A stretch of DNA of 64,000 nucleotides. Origin: an uncultured Rhodospirillales bacterium (GTDB lineage Bacteria > Pseudomonadota > Alphaproteobacteria > CAAGCB01 > CAG-977). The notes below the pieces were generated by a model that was not told where the DNA came from, did no database searches, and saw only the letters and a program-made list of their open reading frames with translations. Made by a program: the position numbers and the translations under genes. Each line of letters begins with the position of its first letter. The first letter of the stretch is position 1. The DNA lies in NCBI GenBank assembly GCA_902777205.1, contig CACYSU010000002.1, positions 62,001 to 126,000 on the forward strand, given 5' to 3'. Below, piece by piece: positions 25,585-37,568 of this stretch.

Positions 25585-26993
25585 TACGCATCCTGTTTGT
25601 CAGACAAACCGAACATTTCCGTCAAAGTCTTCAGATGCCCGATTTCAATAAGCCTCAGCGCAGTATCCGACTCTTTTACTGATTTTTTATTAACGCGCGC
25701 GGGCGGAATCAAAGCGCGGGCGAATCCCAGCTTCGCGGCCTCTTTCAACCGCAAATCGGGCTGGGGCACGGCGCGAATCTCGCCCGACAGGCCGATTTCC
25801 CCGAACACGACCGCGTCCGCCGGCACGGGAATCTGCGCGACCGACGACAGCAAAGCCGCCGCCACCGCCATATCCGCCGCGGGTTCGGTGATGCGGATGC
25901 CGCCCGCGACGTTCAGATACACGTCCTTGGCCGACATTTGGAAACCGCAACGCGCCTCCAACACCGCCAAAACCATGTTCAGCCGCGACGAATCCCACCC
26001 GACGACCGCGCGTCTGGGGTTGCCGCCGCTGGGCGCGACCAGCGCCTGAATTTCAACCAGCATCGGACGCGACCCCTCGATGCCGGCATAAACGCAGCTG
26101 CCCGTCACGTTGCCGCGCCGTTCCGCCAAAAACAAAGCCGACGGATTGGGAACCTCGCTCAACCCGCGTTCGGTCATTTCAAACACGCCGATTTCGTCAG
26201 TCGCTCCGAAACGGTTTTTCACGCCGCGCAAAATGCGGAAATGGTGGCCGCGGTCGCCCTCGAAATAAAGGACGGTGTCAACCATATGCTCCAACACGCG
26301 GGGGCCCGCCAAAGTCCCCTCTTTGGTCACATGGCTGACCAGAAACAGGGCGAATCCGCGCCGTTTCGCCAGCCGGATCAGTTCGTTGCCGCACGCGCGC
26401 ACCTGCCCGACCGTTCCGGGGGCGGAATCCATCGTATCCACGAACATGGTTTGGATCGAGTCGATGACGACGACATCGGGGGCTTCGCCGCAATCCAGCG
26501 TCGCGATGATGTCGCGGACGTTCGTCGCGCTGGCCAGTTCGACGTTCGCTTTCGCCAACCCCAGACGGGCGGCGCGCAGCCGCACCTGATCCACGGATTC
26601 TTCGCCCGAGATATAGACGCAGCGCACGGGCGCGCCTTTGACGTTGCACACGGCCGACAAAGCCGCCGTCACCTGCAGCAGCAGCGTCGATTTGCCGATC
26701 CCCGGATCGCCGCCGATCAGCAGAACCGATCCCGCGACCAATCCGCCGCCGCACACGCGGTCAAGCTCTTTGATCCCCGATTTCAAACGGAACGACGTTT
26801 CCGGCACGCCGTCAAGGCTGACGAATTCGATTTTCCGGCCGCCTTTGCCGCCCGTCGCTTTCGGCGCGGACGCGGCCGCCGTTTCCTCTTCGATAATGGT
26901 GTTCCATTCGCCGCAGGCTTCGCACTTGCCCGCCCACCGCGGAAACACCGCGCCGCAGTTCTGGCACACGAAACGCGAAGTGTTCTTTGCCAT
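25584..26993 (-). CDS. radA: DNA repair protein RadA
   Basis: A 469-residue RecA-related branch-migration helicase that processes recombination intermediates. The zinc finger CQNCG...CEACG is at about 9-34, the Walker A GGDPGIGKSTLLLQV near 93, and the family-specific KNRFGATDEIGVFEM near 257. The C-terminal Lon-protease-like domain (VNVAGGIRITEPAADMAVAA) carries no Lon catalytic dyad, as usual for RadA. It sits between mlaF and cvpA with overlapping starts and stops. Confidence 0.96.
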   Translation of the reverse strand: MAKNTSRFVCQNCGAVFPRWAGKCEACGEWNTIIEEETAAASAPKATGGKGGRKIEFVSLDGVPETSFRLKSGIKELDRVCGGGLVAGSVLLIGGDPGIGKSTLLLQVTAALSAVCNVKGAPVRCVYISGEESVDQVRLRAARLGLAKANVELASATNVRDIIATLDCGEAPDVVVIDSIQTMFVDTMDSAPGTVGQVRACGNELIRLAKRRGFALFLVSHVTKEGTLAGPRVLEHMVDTVLYFEGDRGHHFRILRGVKNRFGATDEIGVFEMTERGLSEVPNPSALFLAERRGNVTGSCVYAGIEGSRPMLVEIQALVAPSGGNPRRAVVGWDSSRLNMVLAVLEARCGFQMSAKDVYLNVAGGIRITEPAADMAVAAALLSSVAQIPVPADAVVFGEIGLSGEIRAVPQPDLRLKEAAKLGFARALIPPARVNKKSVKESDTALRLIEIGHLKTLTEMFGLSDKQDA

Positions 26994-27766
26994 CAGCCGC
27001 GCACTTCCATTTGAATGGGACCGTCGGCGCGGCCGTTGATAAACTGTTCGACATACGGGTTGCCGGAACGGTCGATTTCATCGACGCCGCCGTACCAGAT
27101 GATTTTGCCTTTGTACAGCATCGCGACCTTGTCGGCGATTTTGCGCACCGAAGACATATCGTGCGTGATCGTAATGCCCGTCGCGCCCAAATCCGTGACG
27201 CACGACCGGATCAGATCGTTGATCACGTCCGACATGATCGGATCCAACCCCGTTGTCGGTTCGTCAAAGAAAATCAGTTCGGGATCGGTCGCGATCGCGC
27301 GCGCCAGACCGACGCGTTTTTTCATGCCGCCCGACAGTTCGTCGGGATACAGGTTCGCGACATCCGCGCTCAACCCCACCTGCGCCAACTTTTGCATGGC
27401 GATTTCGCGGGCGGGGGCGCGCTTCATCTTTTTCCCCTGAATCAGGCCGAACGCCACGTTTTCCCAAATGTTCAAACTGTCGAACAGCGCCGCGCCCTGA
27501 AACAGCATCCCCGTCTGCGCGTTGACTTTTTCCATTTCCCGCGCGTTCAATCCGACGATTTCCCGCCCGTCGATCCGAATCGACCCCGCGTCGGGCGTCA
27601 GCAGCCCCTGAATACACTTGATCGTGACGGATTTCCCCGTCCCCGACCCGCCGATGATGACAAGGGATTCGCCCTTTTTAACCTCCAGCGTCACGCCGTC
27701 CAAAACGACTTTTTTACCGAAAGCCTTGCGAACGCCGGTCATTTTCACTTTGATATCGTCGCCCAT
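26993..27766 (-). CDS. mlaF: phospholipid ABC transporter ATPase (MlaF type)
   Basis: A 257-residue ABC ATPase that powers lipid movement between the membranes to keep outer-membrane asymmetry. Walker A is GGSGTGKSVTIKC, the signature LSGGMKKRVGLARAI and Walker B LIFFDEPTTGLDP; the C-terminal extension is typical of MlaF. The start is ambiguous between ATG 27766 (GGGGG five bases ahead) and ATG 27781 (ATGA overlap with mlaE). The MCE-domain partner MlaD and periplasmic MlaC are not in the window. Confidence 0.9.
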   Translation of the reverse strand: MGDDIKVKMTGVRKAFGKKVVLDGVTLEVKKGESLVIIGGSGTGKSVTIKCIQGLLTPDAGSIRIDGREIVGLNAREMEKVNAQTGMLFQGAALFDSLNIWENVAFGLIQGKKMKRAPAREIAMQKLAQVGLSADVANLYPDELSGGMKKRVGLARAIATDPELIFFDEPTTGLDPIMSDVINDLIRSCVTDLGATGITITHDMSSVRKIADKVAMLYKGKIIWYGGVDEIDRSGNPYVEQFINGRADGPIQMEVRG

Positions 27767-27777
27767 CGCCGCCCCCG

Positions 27778-28551
27778 TCATTTGGAAAAGAACAGTTCCG
27801 TCAGCATATAGTTGCTGATCAAAATCAAAATCGACGACGACACGACCGCGTTCGTGGTCGCTTTGCCGACGCCTTCCGCCCCGCCTTTGGAATAAAATCC
27901 GTGATAGCACCCCATCAGCGTGACGATGAAACCGAACACCGCCGCCTTTGTCATGCCCGACGTGATGTCAACCGCCTGCATGAAATTCCATGTGTTGCGT
28001 AAATAGTTGATCGCGTTGAAATCCAGTTTATACACGCAAATCAGATACCCGCCGTAAATCCCGATCACGTCGCCGATCAGCACCAGAACGGGCAGCATCA
28101 CCATTCCCGCGACGACGCGCGGCACGACCAGATATTTGAACGGATTGGTCGAAAGGGTTGTCAGCGCGTCGATCTGTTCCGTCACGCGCATCGTGCCCAA
28201 TTCCGCCGCCATCGCCGCCCCGACGCGTCCCGCGACCATCAGCGCGGCCAAAACGGGTCCCAGTTCGCGCGTCACCGTCAATTCGACGACCGAAGCGACG
28301 ACGCCCTCGGACGACAGGGTGGACAGCCCCGAATAGCTTTGCAAAGCGATGACCAGCCCCGAAAACATCGTCGTCAGCGCGACGACGGGCAGGGAATAAA
28401 ACCCGATTTCGACCATTTGCGAAAACAGCGTCCGGAAATAAAACGGCGGCCGCACGCAATAGGACAGCGATTTCACCGTGAACAGCGTCAGCCGCCCGAC
28501 GGAGCGCAAAAAATCCAGAAAAACCCTGCCGACAGGGGCGAATATGTTCAT
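27778..28551 (-). CDS. mlaE: phospholipid ABC transporter permease (MlaE type)
   Basis: A 257-residue permease with about five to six hydrophobic segments. Family motifs are seen: VEIGFYSLPVVALTTMFSGL, VTRELGPVLAALMVAGRVGA (the coupling region) and AELGTMRVTEQIDALTTL. It forms the membrane dimer of the Mla retrograde lipid transporter with MlaF. It follows alr by 11 bases and abuts mlaF. Confidence 0.93.
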   Translation of the reverse strand: MNIFAPVGRVFLDFLRSVGRLTLFTVKSLSYCVRPPFYFRTLFSQMVEIGFYSLPVVALTTMFSGLVIALQSYSGLSTLSSEGVVASVVELTVTRELGPVLAALMVAGRVGAAMAAELGTMRVTEQIDALTTLSTNPFKYLVVPRVVAGMVMLPVLVLIGDVIGIYGGYLICVYKLDFNAINYLRNTWNFMQAVDITSGMTKAAVFGFIVTLMGCYHGFYSKGGAEGVGKATTNAVVSSSILILISNYMLTELFFSK

Positions 28552-28562
28552 CGCTCAACCTT

Positions 28563-29641
28563 TCAGTCTGTGTAAACGCGGTAAAAACGGCTGCCGAGGT
28601 GCGTCAGCAATTCATAATCTATCGTTCCCGCGATTTTTGCAATTTCTTTTAACGGGCATTGTTCGCCGTAGATTTCCGCCGTTTCGGCTTTTTCCAAATC
28701 GGCGGCCGGAACGTCCGTCACGTCAACGGTCGTCAAATCCATTGAAATCCGCCCGACGACCGGCGCTTTTGTTCCGGCGATCCACACGAATCCGCCGTTC
28801 GCCAAAGCTCTGGGATAGCCGTCGCCGTACCCGATCGCCAGCGTCGCGATTTTCGCGGATCTGTCAAACGTCCGCGTCGCGCCGTACCCGACGGTCCGCC
28901 CCGTCGCCGCGTCCTGAATCTGCAGGATTTTCGCGCGCAGGGAAACCGCGCCGTTATATAAATCGTGCCCCAAACGGACGACATCCTTGTAAAACCGCGG
29001 ATCGGGCAGGTTCGCCCCGTCCGTCGCGGACAGACTTTGCTCGAACGGTTCGGGCAACGCCGCGCGCAGCTTGGCGCACAGCGCGTCAAAACGGCTCAGC
29101 TGATCTTCGCTTTTCGGGTTTTCCGGATCGTCGGCGCAGGCCAGATGACTGATCACCAAACCGATTTTCAGGTTTTCCGGCACGTTCGCGCACAACGCGT
29201 CCACATCGCTTTCCGTCAGCCCCAAACGGGTCATTCCCGTATCAACGTGAATCGCGGCGGGCAAAACGACGCCCCCGCGTTCGGCGAAAGCGTCCCAGCG
29301 GCCGATTTGTTCCGGCGTGCTTAAAACGGGAATCAGATCGTTTTTTGCGAAATCCGCTTCCGTATCCGGCAGAACGCCGTGCAAAGCGTAAATCTTCGCG
29401 TCAGACGGCAGCACCGCCCGCAGCGCAGCGCCCTCGAACCCGTAAGCGGTGAAAAAGTCGCGGCATCCCGTGTCATACAGGGCTTTCGCCACCCTTTCCG
29501 CCCCCAAACCGTAGGCGTCCGTTTTCAACACGGCCGCCACGCGGGTTTGAGAACCGACGCGGGCTTGCACCGCGCGCCGGTTTTCGGCAATCCTTTTCAA
29601 ATCGACGGTCAGAACGGCGCCCGCCTGTTCGGGGGTCAAAC

Positions 29642-29645
<4 letters not shown>
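28563..29645 (-). CDS. alr: alanine racemase
   Basis: PLP enzyme interconverting L- and D-alanine, supplying D-Ala for peptidoglycan. The 360-residue protein has the PLP lysine Lys41 in [14 protein letters not shown], substrate loop VDTGMTRLG, and catalytic Tyr254 in VGYGATRTF. The usual RPGIALYG phosphate-binding motif reads RLGHDLYNG (224-232), a divergence worth noting, but the fold and catalytic pair remain. ATG 29645 overlaps the alaS stop (ATGA), so D-alanine supply and alanyl-tRNA charging are translationally coupled. Confidence 0.92.
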
Positions 29646-32278
<2,633 letters not shown>

Positions 32279-32390
32279 TGTCGTTGTATCCTGTGTTAAA
32301 AAATTAAATCCTTTGAGGGTGAGTTATAACGCAAATTCGCCGAAGAAACATCTTTTTTTACACACTAATGTAAAATATTTAAGGCGGGTG

Positions 32391-32419
32391 TTGACCTTGC
32401 GCGCCAAAACCCGTATTTA
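32391..32419 (+). promoter_or_regulatory. candidate promoter of the def operon
   Basis: TTGACC (32391-32396) and TATTTA (32414-32419) are 17 bases apart, 26 bases ahead of the def ATG. A small dyad TTACA-N6-TGTAA at 32358-32373 lies just upstream and could be a regulator site. Confidence 0.6.
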
Positions 32420-32445
32420 AAAGGAAAACCGTAAAGGAAAACGCC

Positions 32446-32967
32446 ATGGCTTTGCTGAAAATTGTGGAAGTCCCCGACCCGCTGCTGAAAAAGAAAAGCG
32501 CGAAGGTCGAAAACATCGACGACGCCCTGCGCAAAACGCTGGACGATATGCTGGAAACCATGTACGACGCGCCCGGCGTCGGGCTGGCCGCGCCGCAGGT
32601 GGGGATTTTGAAACGCATGGTCGTCATCGACGTGTCGCGCGAAGACGAACCGAAACGCCCCTACAAAATGATCAACCCCGTCATCACCGCGCACAGCGAC
32701 GAAACCGTCGTCCATGACGAAGGATGCCTGTCCGTCCCCGAACAGTACGCGCCCGTCGAACGCTATGAAACCGTGACCGCCGAATACACGGACGAAAACG
32801 GCAAACGGCAAACCGTGCGCGCCGACGGATTGCTGGCGATCTGCATCCAGCACGAATTGGAACATCTGGACGGCAAGCTGTTCATCGACCATTTGTCCAA
32901 AGTCAAACGCGACATGATCGTGCGCCGCGTCGAAAAGGAACGCCGTTGGAAACAGGACAGCGAATAA
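32446..32967 (+). CDS. def: peptide deformylase
   Basis: Metalloenzyme that removes the formyl group from the N-terminus of new proteins. The 173 residues hold all three motifs: GVGLAAPQ (44-51), EGCLS with metal ligand Cys94, and HELEH (136-140) with two His ligands and catalytic Glu137. AAAGGA lies close before the ATG. First gene of def - EptA-like - fmt - truA; deformylase and formyltransferase are thus co-expressed but separated by an LPS-type enzyme. Confidence 0.96.
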   Translation: MALLKIVEVPDPLLKKKSAKVENIDDALRKTLDDMLETMYDAPGVGLAAPQVGILKRMVVIDVSREDEPKRPYKMINPVITAHSDETVVHDEGCLSVPEQYAPVERYETVTAEYTDENGKRQTVRADGLLAICIQHELEHLDGKLFIDHLSKVKRDMIVRRVEKERRWKQDSE

Positions 32968-34415
32968 GCCGCGTTTCGCGTCTGTCGGCGCTTTACCTGA
33001 CGCCGGTTCTGATTGTCGTCGGATTGAAAATAAAAACCGACGCGCTGAACGACGGCACGCTGTCCGCCGGATTCATCTGGCGTTATTACGCGACGGCCGT
33101 TGTCGCCTGCGCGGGGTTCGGCTATTACTTCGCGCGCCTGTTTTCGCGCTTTTTCAAACCCGCCGTTTGCGTCAGCGCGTTCGTTTTCTGGGCGATGGCG
33201 TTTTGCTACTGGGTTTCTTTCGCTTTGACAAAGAACCTGCCGAACGAAAGCGTTTTCGTCACGGTTTTCGACACGACCGCCCTGCACACCCGCGATTTTC
33301 TGAAAATCGTCCCCGCGCGGGTTTGGGCGGCGGCCGCACTTTACTGGGCGGCGTTCGCTTTGTGCGTCAGATCCGTCAAACCGTTTGACCGTCAAAAGGG
33401 CGACGGCCTTTTTTACGGCGTTTTGTGCGCTTTCTTCGCGCTTTTGTGCGTCACCACGCAGGGACAGGACAGCCTGTTTTCCCGCGCGGTCAAATCCTAC
33501 CGCCTGTACGCGGAACTGAAAGAACAGATCGCCGACACGGTGAAAAACGGCCGGACGGGCGCCGTTGACGTTTTTTCCCCCGAAACAAGACGGACGATCG
33601 TCGTCGCCGTCGGGGAATCCGCCAACCGCCGCGTGTTCAACGAAAACATCGCCGATTTTGAACAAAAGACCGCGTTTTTGAAAAACAAGCCCGTTTTCAT
33701 TCCCGACGCGACGGCGAAACACGTCGCGACCGCCTATGTCGTCAAGGATATGCTGATGCCGGAAAACGTCAATCTGGCCGCCGCTTATAAACGTGCGGGG
33801 TTCAAAACGTTCTGGCTGTCCAACCATTTCAAAAGCGGCAAGCACGACAACCTGATCTACGCCCTGACGCGCAATTTCGACGTGCTGCGGTATTTCAACT
33901 TTACGCAAACGAACCAATCGTTTGAATGGACAAGCTCGCATTACGACAACGTTTTGATCGCGCCGTTTGCCGCCGCGCTGAACGACCCCGCGGAAAAAAA
34001 GCTGATCTTCGTCCACCTGTTCGGGTCGCATTTTCCCTATACCAGCCGGTATCCGGACGCGACGGAAACGTTCATCCTCGACCAATACGCGGCGTCCGTC
34101 CGCTATACGAACACGGTGCTGGCGGAAATTCTGAAACTGGCCGAATCGTCAAACCAAAACGCCGCGCTGCTGTATTTTTCCGACCACGGCACCATGCCCG
34201 AAAACCCGTTCGAGCGTTTTTCGACCGTCCCCGACATGATCGAAGTCCCGATGTTTTACTGGCTGTCCGAACCGTATTTGAAAACGCCGCTGGCCAAATC
34301 CGCGAAAACGCTTGCGACGGTGAAAAAAACGACGACATCGGAAACGGCCTTTATCATCAACGCGTTGTCGGGTATAACCGTTGACACCCGCATTTTAAAC
34401 AAGGAGCCGCAATGA
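32946..34415 (+). CDS. phosphoethanolamine transferase-like protein (EptA/sulfatase family)
   Basis: A 489-residue inner-membrane enzyme of the EptA/CptA alkaline-phosphatase-like superfamily, expected to transfer phosphoethanolamine from lipid to lipid A or core sugar. Four to five hydrophobic segments lie in the first 165 residues. The periplasmic domain has TIVVAVGESANRR (metal-binding Glu), a candidate nucleophile Thr in KHVATAYVVKD, HLFGSHFPYTSRYP and the metal motif YFSDHGTMPENPF. The C-terminus is somewhat short. The best start is TTG 32946, with AAGGAA six bases before, inside def (22-base overlap). Its stop overlaps fmt (ATGA). Confidence 0.83.
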   Translation: METGQRISRVSRLSALYLTPVLIVVGLKIKTDALNDGTLSAGFIWRYYATAVVACAGFGYYFARLFSRFFKPAVCVSAFVFWAMAFCYWVSFALTKNLPNESVFVTVFDTTALHTRDFLKIVPARVWAAAALYWAAFALCVRSVKPFDRQKGDGLFYGVLCAFFALLCVTTQGQDSLFSRAVKSYRLYAELKEQIADTVKNGRTGAVDVFSPETRRTIVVAVGESANRRVFNENIADFEQKTAFLKNKPVFIPDATAKHVATAYVVKDMLMPENVNLAAAYKRAGFKTFWLSNHFKSGKHDNLIYALTRNFDVLRYFNFTQTNQSFEWTSSHYDNVLIAPFAAALNDPAEKKLIFVHLFGSHFPYTSRYPDATETFILDQYAASVRYTNTVLAEILKLAESSNQNAALLYFSDHGTMPENPFERFSTVPDMIEVPMFYWLSEPYLKTPLAKSAKTLATVKKTTTSETAFIINALSGITVDTRILNKEPQ

Positions 34416-35335
34416 AAGCCGTTTTTATGGGAACCCCTGATTTTGCGCTGGCCGCGCTGAAAGCTTTGCATTCAAAACACGATGTCGTCTGCGTTTACAC
34501 CCAGCCGCCGCGCCCCAGCGGCCGCGGCCACAAACCGACGCCGTCGCCCGTCCACCTGTATGCCGAGGAACACGGCATTCCCGTGCGCTGTCCGCCGACG
34601 TTCAAACCGCAAGAGGAAAAAGACGCGTTCGCCGCGCTGGACGCCGACATCGCGGTCGTGGCCGCCTACGGACTTTTGCTGCCCAAAGCGTGTTTGAACG
34701 CGTTTAAATACGGATGCGTGAACATTCACGGGTCGCTGCTGCCGCGGTGGCGCGGCGCCGCCCCGATTCAGCGCGCGATCATGGCGGGGGACGCGGAAAC
34801 GGGCGTGACCCTGATGCAAATGGACGCCGGCATGGACACGGGGGATATGCTGCTGATCAAAAAACTGCCGATCGGGGCGAAAGACACGGCCGGAACCGTC
34901 TTTGACAAAATGGCGGCGCTGGGCGGAGAAACGCTGCTGGAAGGATTGGAACTGTTGGAACATGGCAAACTGCCCCCCGTCAAACAGCCTGCGGACGGCA
35001 TCACCCACGCCGCCAAAGTCGCGAAAGAGGAAGGCTTGATCTCCTTTGACATCCCCGCCCGCGAACTGGATTGCAAGATTCGCGGATTGCTGCCGTGGCC
35101 GGGGGCGTGGTTCTTTTACAACGGCGAACGGATTTCCGTTTTGGACGCCGATCCCGTCGAACTGGACGATGCCATCCCCGCCGGAACGGTGTGCGAAAAC
35201 CTGACCGTCGCCTGCAAAACGGGCGGATTAAAGCTGAACGTCCTGCGCCGCGACGGCAAAAAAGCCCTGCCCGCCGCCGATTTCCTGCGCGGTTTCGATT
35301 TGCCCGAGGGGACGGTTTTAAATGCCCAGATATAA
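34412..35335 (+). CDS. fmt: methionyl-tRNA formyltransferase
   Basis: Adds formyl from 10-formyl-THF to initiator Met-tRNA. The 307-residue protein opens with VFMGTPDFALAALKAL. It has the catalytic/cofactor segment NIHGSLLPRWRGAAPIQRAI and MDAGMDTGDML, then a C-terminal OB-like domain with KIRGLLPWPGAWFFYNG. The ATG overlaps the EptA-like stop; the truA start lies 14 bases inside its end. Confidence 0.97.
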   Translation: MKAVFMGTPDFALAALKALHSKHDVVCVYTQPPRPSGRGHKPTPSPVHLYAEEHGIPVRCPPTFKPQEEKDAFAALDADIAVVAAYGLLLPKACLNAFKYGCVNIHGSLLPRWRGAAPIQRAIMAGDAETGVTLMQMDAGMDTGDMLLIKKLPIGAKDTAGTVFDKMAALGGETLLEGLELLEHGKLPPVKQPADGITHAAKVAKEEGLISFDIPARELDCKIRGLLPWPGAWFFYNGERISVLDADPVELDDAIPAGTVCENLTVACKTGGLKLNVLRRDGKKALPAADFLRGFDLPEGTVLNAQI

Positions 35336-36059
35336 AATCACCGTCGAATACGACGGCACGAACTACGCGGGGTGGCAGCAGCAAAAGGACGCCCCGTCGA
35401 TCCAAGAGGAATTGCAAAAGGCCGCCGCGGCTTTCCTGCACGAAAACGTCGCCGTCACGGGCGCGGGACGCACGGACGCGGGCGTTCACGCGACGGGACA
35501 GGTCGCGCATTTCGACACGGCAAAGGAAATCGACCCGTTCCGCGTGTGCCAAGCGTTCAACGCCCATTTGCGCCCGCAGCCCGTTTCCGTTTTGGACGCC
35601 GAAATCGTCCCCGACGACTTTCACGCCCGTTTCAGCGCGCAAAAACGGCATTACATTTATAAAATTCTGAACCGCCGTTCGCGCCCCGCCCTGTGGGAAA
35701 ACCGCGTGTGGTGGGTGCACCGGCCGCTGGACGAATCGAAAATGGCCGACGCGGCGCAAGTGCTGATCGGCAAACACGACTTCACAACATTCCGCGCCGC
35801 CGCGTGCCAAGCGAAATCGCCGGTGAAAACGCTGGACGAAATCAGGATCGAACGGTACGGCGACTTTGTGTTCTGCTATTTTTCGGCGCGCTCTTTCCTG
35901 CATCACCAAGTCCGCAACATCGTCGGCACACTGAAACTGGTCGGCGAAGGATTGTGGACAAAACAGGATGTCGTCAACGCCCTGAACGCCAAAGACAGAA
36001 AAGCGGGCGGTCCCACCGCCGACGCCGCCGGATTGTATTTCGACCGCGTGGATTACTGA
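35322..36059 (+). CDS. truA: tRNA pseudouridine synthase A
   Basis: Converts uridines 38-40 of the tRNA anticodon arm to pseudouridine. The 245 residues include YKITVEYDGTNYAGWQQQ, the catalytic Asp motif GAGRTDAGVHATGQVAHF (near residue 50), and C-terminal FLHHQVRNIVGTLKLVGEG. It overlaps fmt by 14 bases and is last in the def operon. Confidence 0.97.
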   Translation: MPRYKITVEYDGTNYAGWQQQKDAPSIQEELQKAAAAFLHENVAVTGAGRTDAGVHATGQVAHFDTAKEIDPFRVCQAFNAHLRPQPVSVLDAEIVPDDFHARFSAQKRHYIYKILNRRSRPALWENRVWWVHRPLDESKMADAAQVLIGKHDFTTFRAAACQAKSPVKTLDEIRIERYGDFVFCYFSARSFLHHQVRNIVGTLKLVGEGLWTKQDVVNALNAKDRKAGGPTADAAGLYFDRVDY

Positions 36060-36069
36060 CGGGAAGTTT

Positions 36070-36098
36070 TTGACAAATCGACAAAATTGCGGTAAATT
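36070..36098 (+). promoter_or_regulatory. strong candidate promoter of the unknown gene at 36133
   Basis: TTGACA (36070-36075), a perfect sigma-70 -35, is 17 bases from TAAATT (36093-36098). Transcription would start near 36105, so the downstream gene likely begins at ATG 36133 and is transcribed separately from truA. Confidence 0.7.
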
Positions 36099-36132
36099 CG
36101 ATTCAATCAACGAATCAACCGGACGCTGTCGA

Positions 36133-36891
36133 ATGGCCGACCTGACATTGAAACGATCGTCGCTGGAAACTTTCATCGCCGCCGCCACGCGAAAGGCGAC
36201 CGCGGCGCAATGCCGTTTGGCGCAAAAAAGCGAACGGTTCGTCAACGCCGTTCCCCTTTTGAAAAAAACGAAAGCGAAAATCGCCGCTTTTGACAAACGG
36301 ATGACGGCGCGGTTCGGCAAAAACTACACGAAAACGCGCAACATCGCGATCGGCGTCGGCAAATTTTTCGTCGCGGGTCAATTCGGCGGCGCGGGCATGG
36401 TCGCCCTGTTGGCGTACAACGCGGCCGCGGCCGTCGATCCGATGATGAAAATCGCGGAACAGCAGCGGCAGGCGGGCAAAGTCACCGGATTTTTCGATTT
36501 TGTGAAAAAACACCCCGTCCAAAGCACGGCCACGTTTCTGGCGGCGTCGCTGGGCGCGTCCGCGATCGCCTGCGGTCTGGCGGGCGCGTCGGGCGCAAAG
36601 CTGGCGTCGCGCGCGGGGGCGGCCGCTTTGATCACTTTGCCGGAAATGCGTTCCCTGGCCGCGACGGCTAAAAACTGGGCGTCTGGAAAAGCGTCGTTCA
36701 AGGACATCGCCCGCGATGCGGCGACCGTCTGCCTCAGCGTCGGGGCGTTCGTTTCCGGTTCGGCGTGGCAGCAGGAATCCGCCGCCGCCCCCGATTTTCC
36801 CGTTGACAAGGCGGACAGGGTGAAAAAGCCGGAAAACAGCGACGCCCGCACAATTCTGACGATGAAAAAACGGCTGGACGGCCGGACTTAA
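36133..36891 (+). CDS. unknown Ala-rich protein with two hydrophobic segments
   Basis: A 252-residue protein I do not recognise. The first 80 residues are basic and helical (KKTKAKIAAFDKRMTARFGK). Two Gly/Ala-rich hydrophobic stretches follow at about 77-103 (GVGKFFVAGQFGGAGMVALL) and 135-155 (FLAASLGASAIACGLAGASG), then a third mild one near 195-218. The tail is charged (KADRVKKPENSDARTIL). It has its own strong promoter at 36070 and ends two bases from a convergent lipoprotein gene. It could be a membrane-associated or surface-assembly protein; there is no evidence for a specific role. Confidence 0.65.
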   Translation: MADLTLKRSSLETFIAAATRKATAAQCRLAQKSERFVNAVPLLKKTKAKIAAFDKRMTARFGKNYTKTRNIAIGVGKFFVAGQFGGAGMVALLAYNAAAAVDPMMKIAEQQRQAGKVTGFFDFVKKHPVQSTATFLAASLGASAIACGLAGASGAKLASRAGAAALITLPEMRSLAATAKNWASGKASFKDIARDAATVCLSVGAFVSGSAWQQESAAAPDFPVDKADRVKKPENSDARTILTMKKRLDGRT

Positions 36892-36893
36892 GC

Positions 36894-37568
36894 TTACAAT
36901 CCGATCGACCGCAGATATTCGGACGGACGGGCGTATTCCGCCGCCGCGGGCGCGGGACGGTTCAGCAAAGCGGCCAAAGCCGCCGCGTGTTCGCCGTTTC
37001 CGGATTGAATCGCGGCGTAATTTTTCAAAACGAACGATTTGACGCGGTAATTTCTTAAATCGTTTTCGGAATAGGCGGCTTTGCCGTCGGGAATCATTTC
37101 AACGTAATATTCGTTGTCGCTGTATTCCATCACATAGGACGGCGCGGCGAACGAATCCGTCAAAACCATTGTCACGCCCAATCCGTAAGCCGACGTTCCC
37201 ACCGTATATACCGCCGACAAATCGCAGACGCCCTGCACCTGCTCCTTATCGCTGAACACGGATCCCGCCTTTTTATCGCATTGCGAAACCAGCGACGACG
37301 ACACGGCGAACACCCCGCCCATCATCACGCCGTTTTTCATTTTGTAATCCGCCCTGACCGCCGCTGTTTTGTACCCTTGCCGCCGCACGGTCAGATGCTG
37401 AACGTCGTTGCCGGACAATTCGCCCCAATAGGGCGTCGTCCCGACCTTGACATCGCCCGTATATACGTCGGCGGCCACGTTTGAATCAATGAACAAACGG
37501 TGGCGTTCGGGGGCGGAAGAGCAGGCGGCCAGCATTAAAACGACCGCCGCCATCGGCAGATTTCTCAT
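36894..37568 (-). CDS. lipoprotein with PEGA-like segment
   Basis: A 224-residue exported protein: signal with lipobox LAAC (Cys16), then a PEGA-like beta segment (LFIDSNVAADVYTGDVKVGT and VRRQGYKTAAVRADY, about 26-75). A hydrophobic patch follows (MMGGVFAVSSSLVSQC), and the rest is unassigned. Its ATG overlaps the stop of the larger PEGA lipoprotein upstream, so the two are made together and may interact. The function is not known; PEGA domains are usually surface-binding modules. Confidence 0.72.
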   Translation of the reverse strand: MRNLPMAAVVLMLAACSSAPERHRLFIDSNVAADVYTGDVKVGTTPYWGELSGNDVQHLTVRRQGYKTAAVRADYKMKNGVMMGGVFAVSSSLVSQCDKKAGSVFSDKEQVQGVCDLSAVYTVGTSAYGLGVTMVLTDSFAAPSYVMEYSDNEYYVEMIPDGKAAYSENDLRNYRVKSFVLKNYAAIQSGNGEHAAALAALLNRPAPAAAEYARPSEYLRSIGL

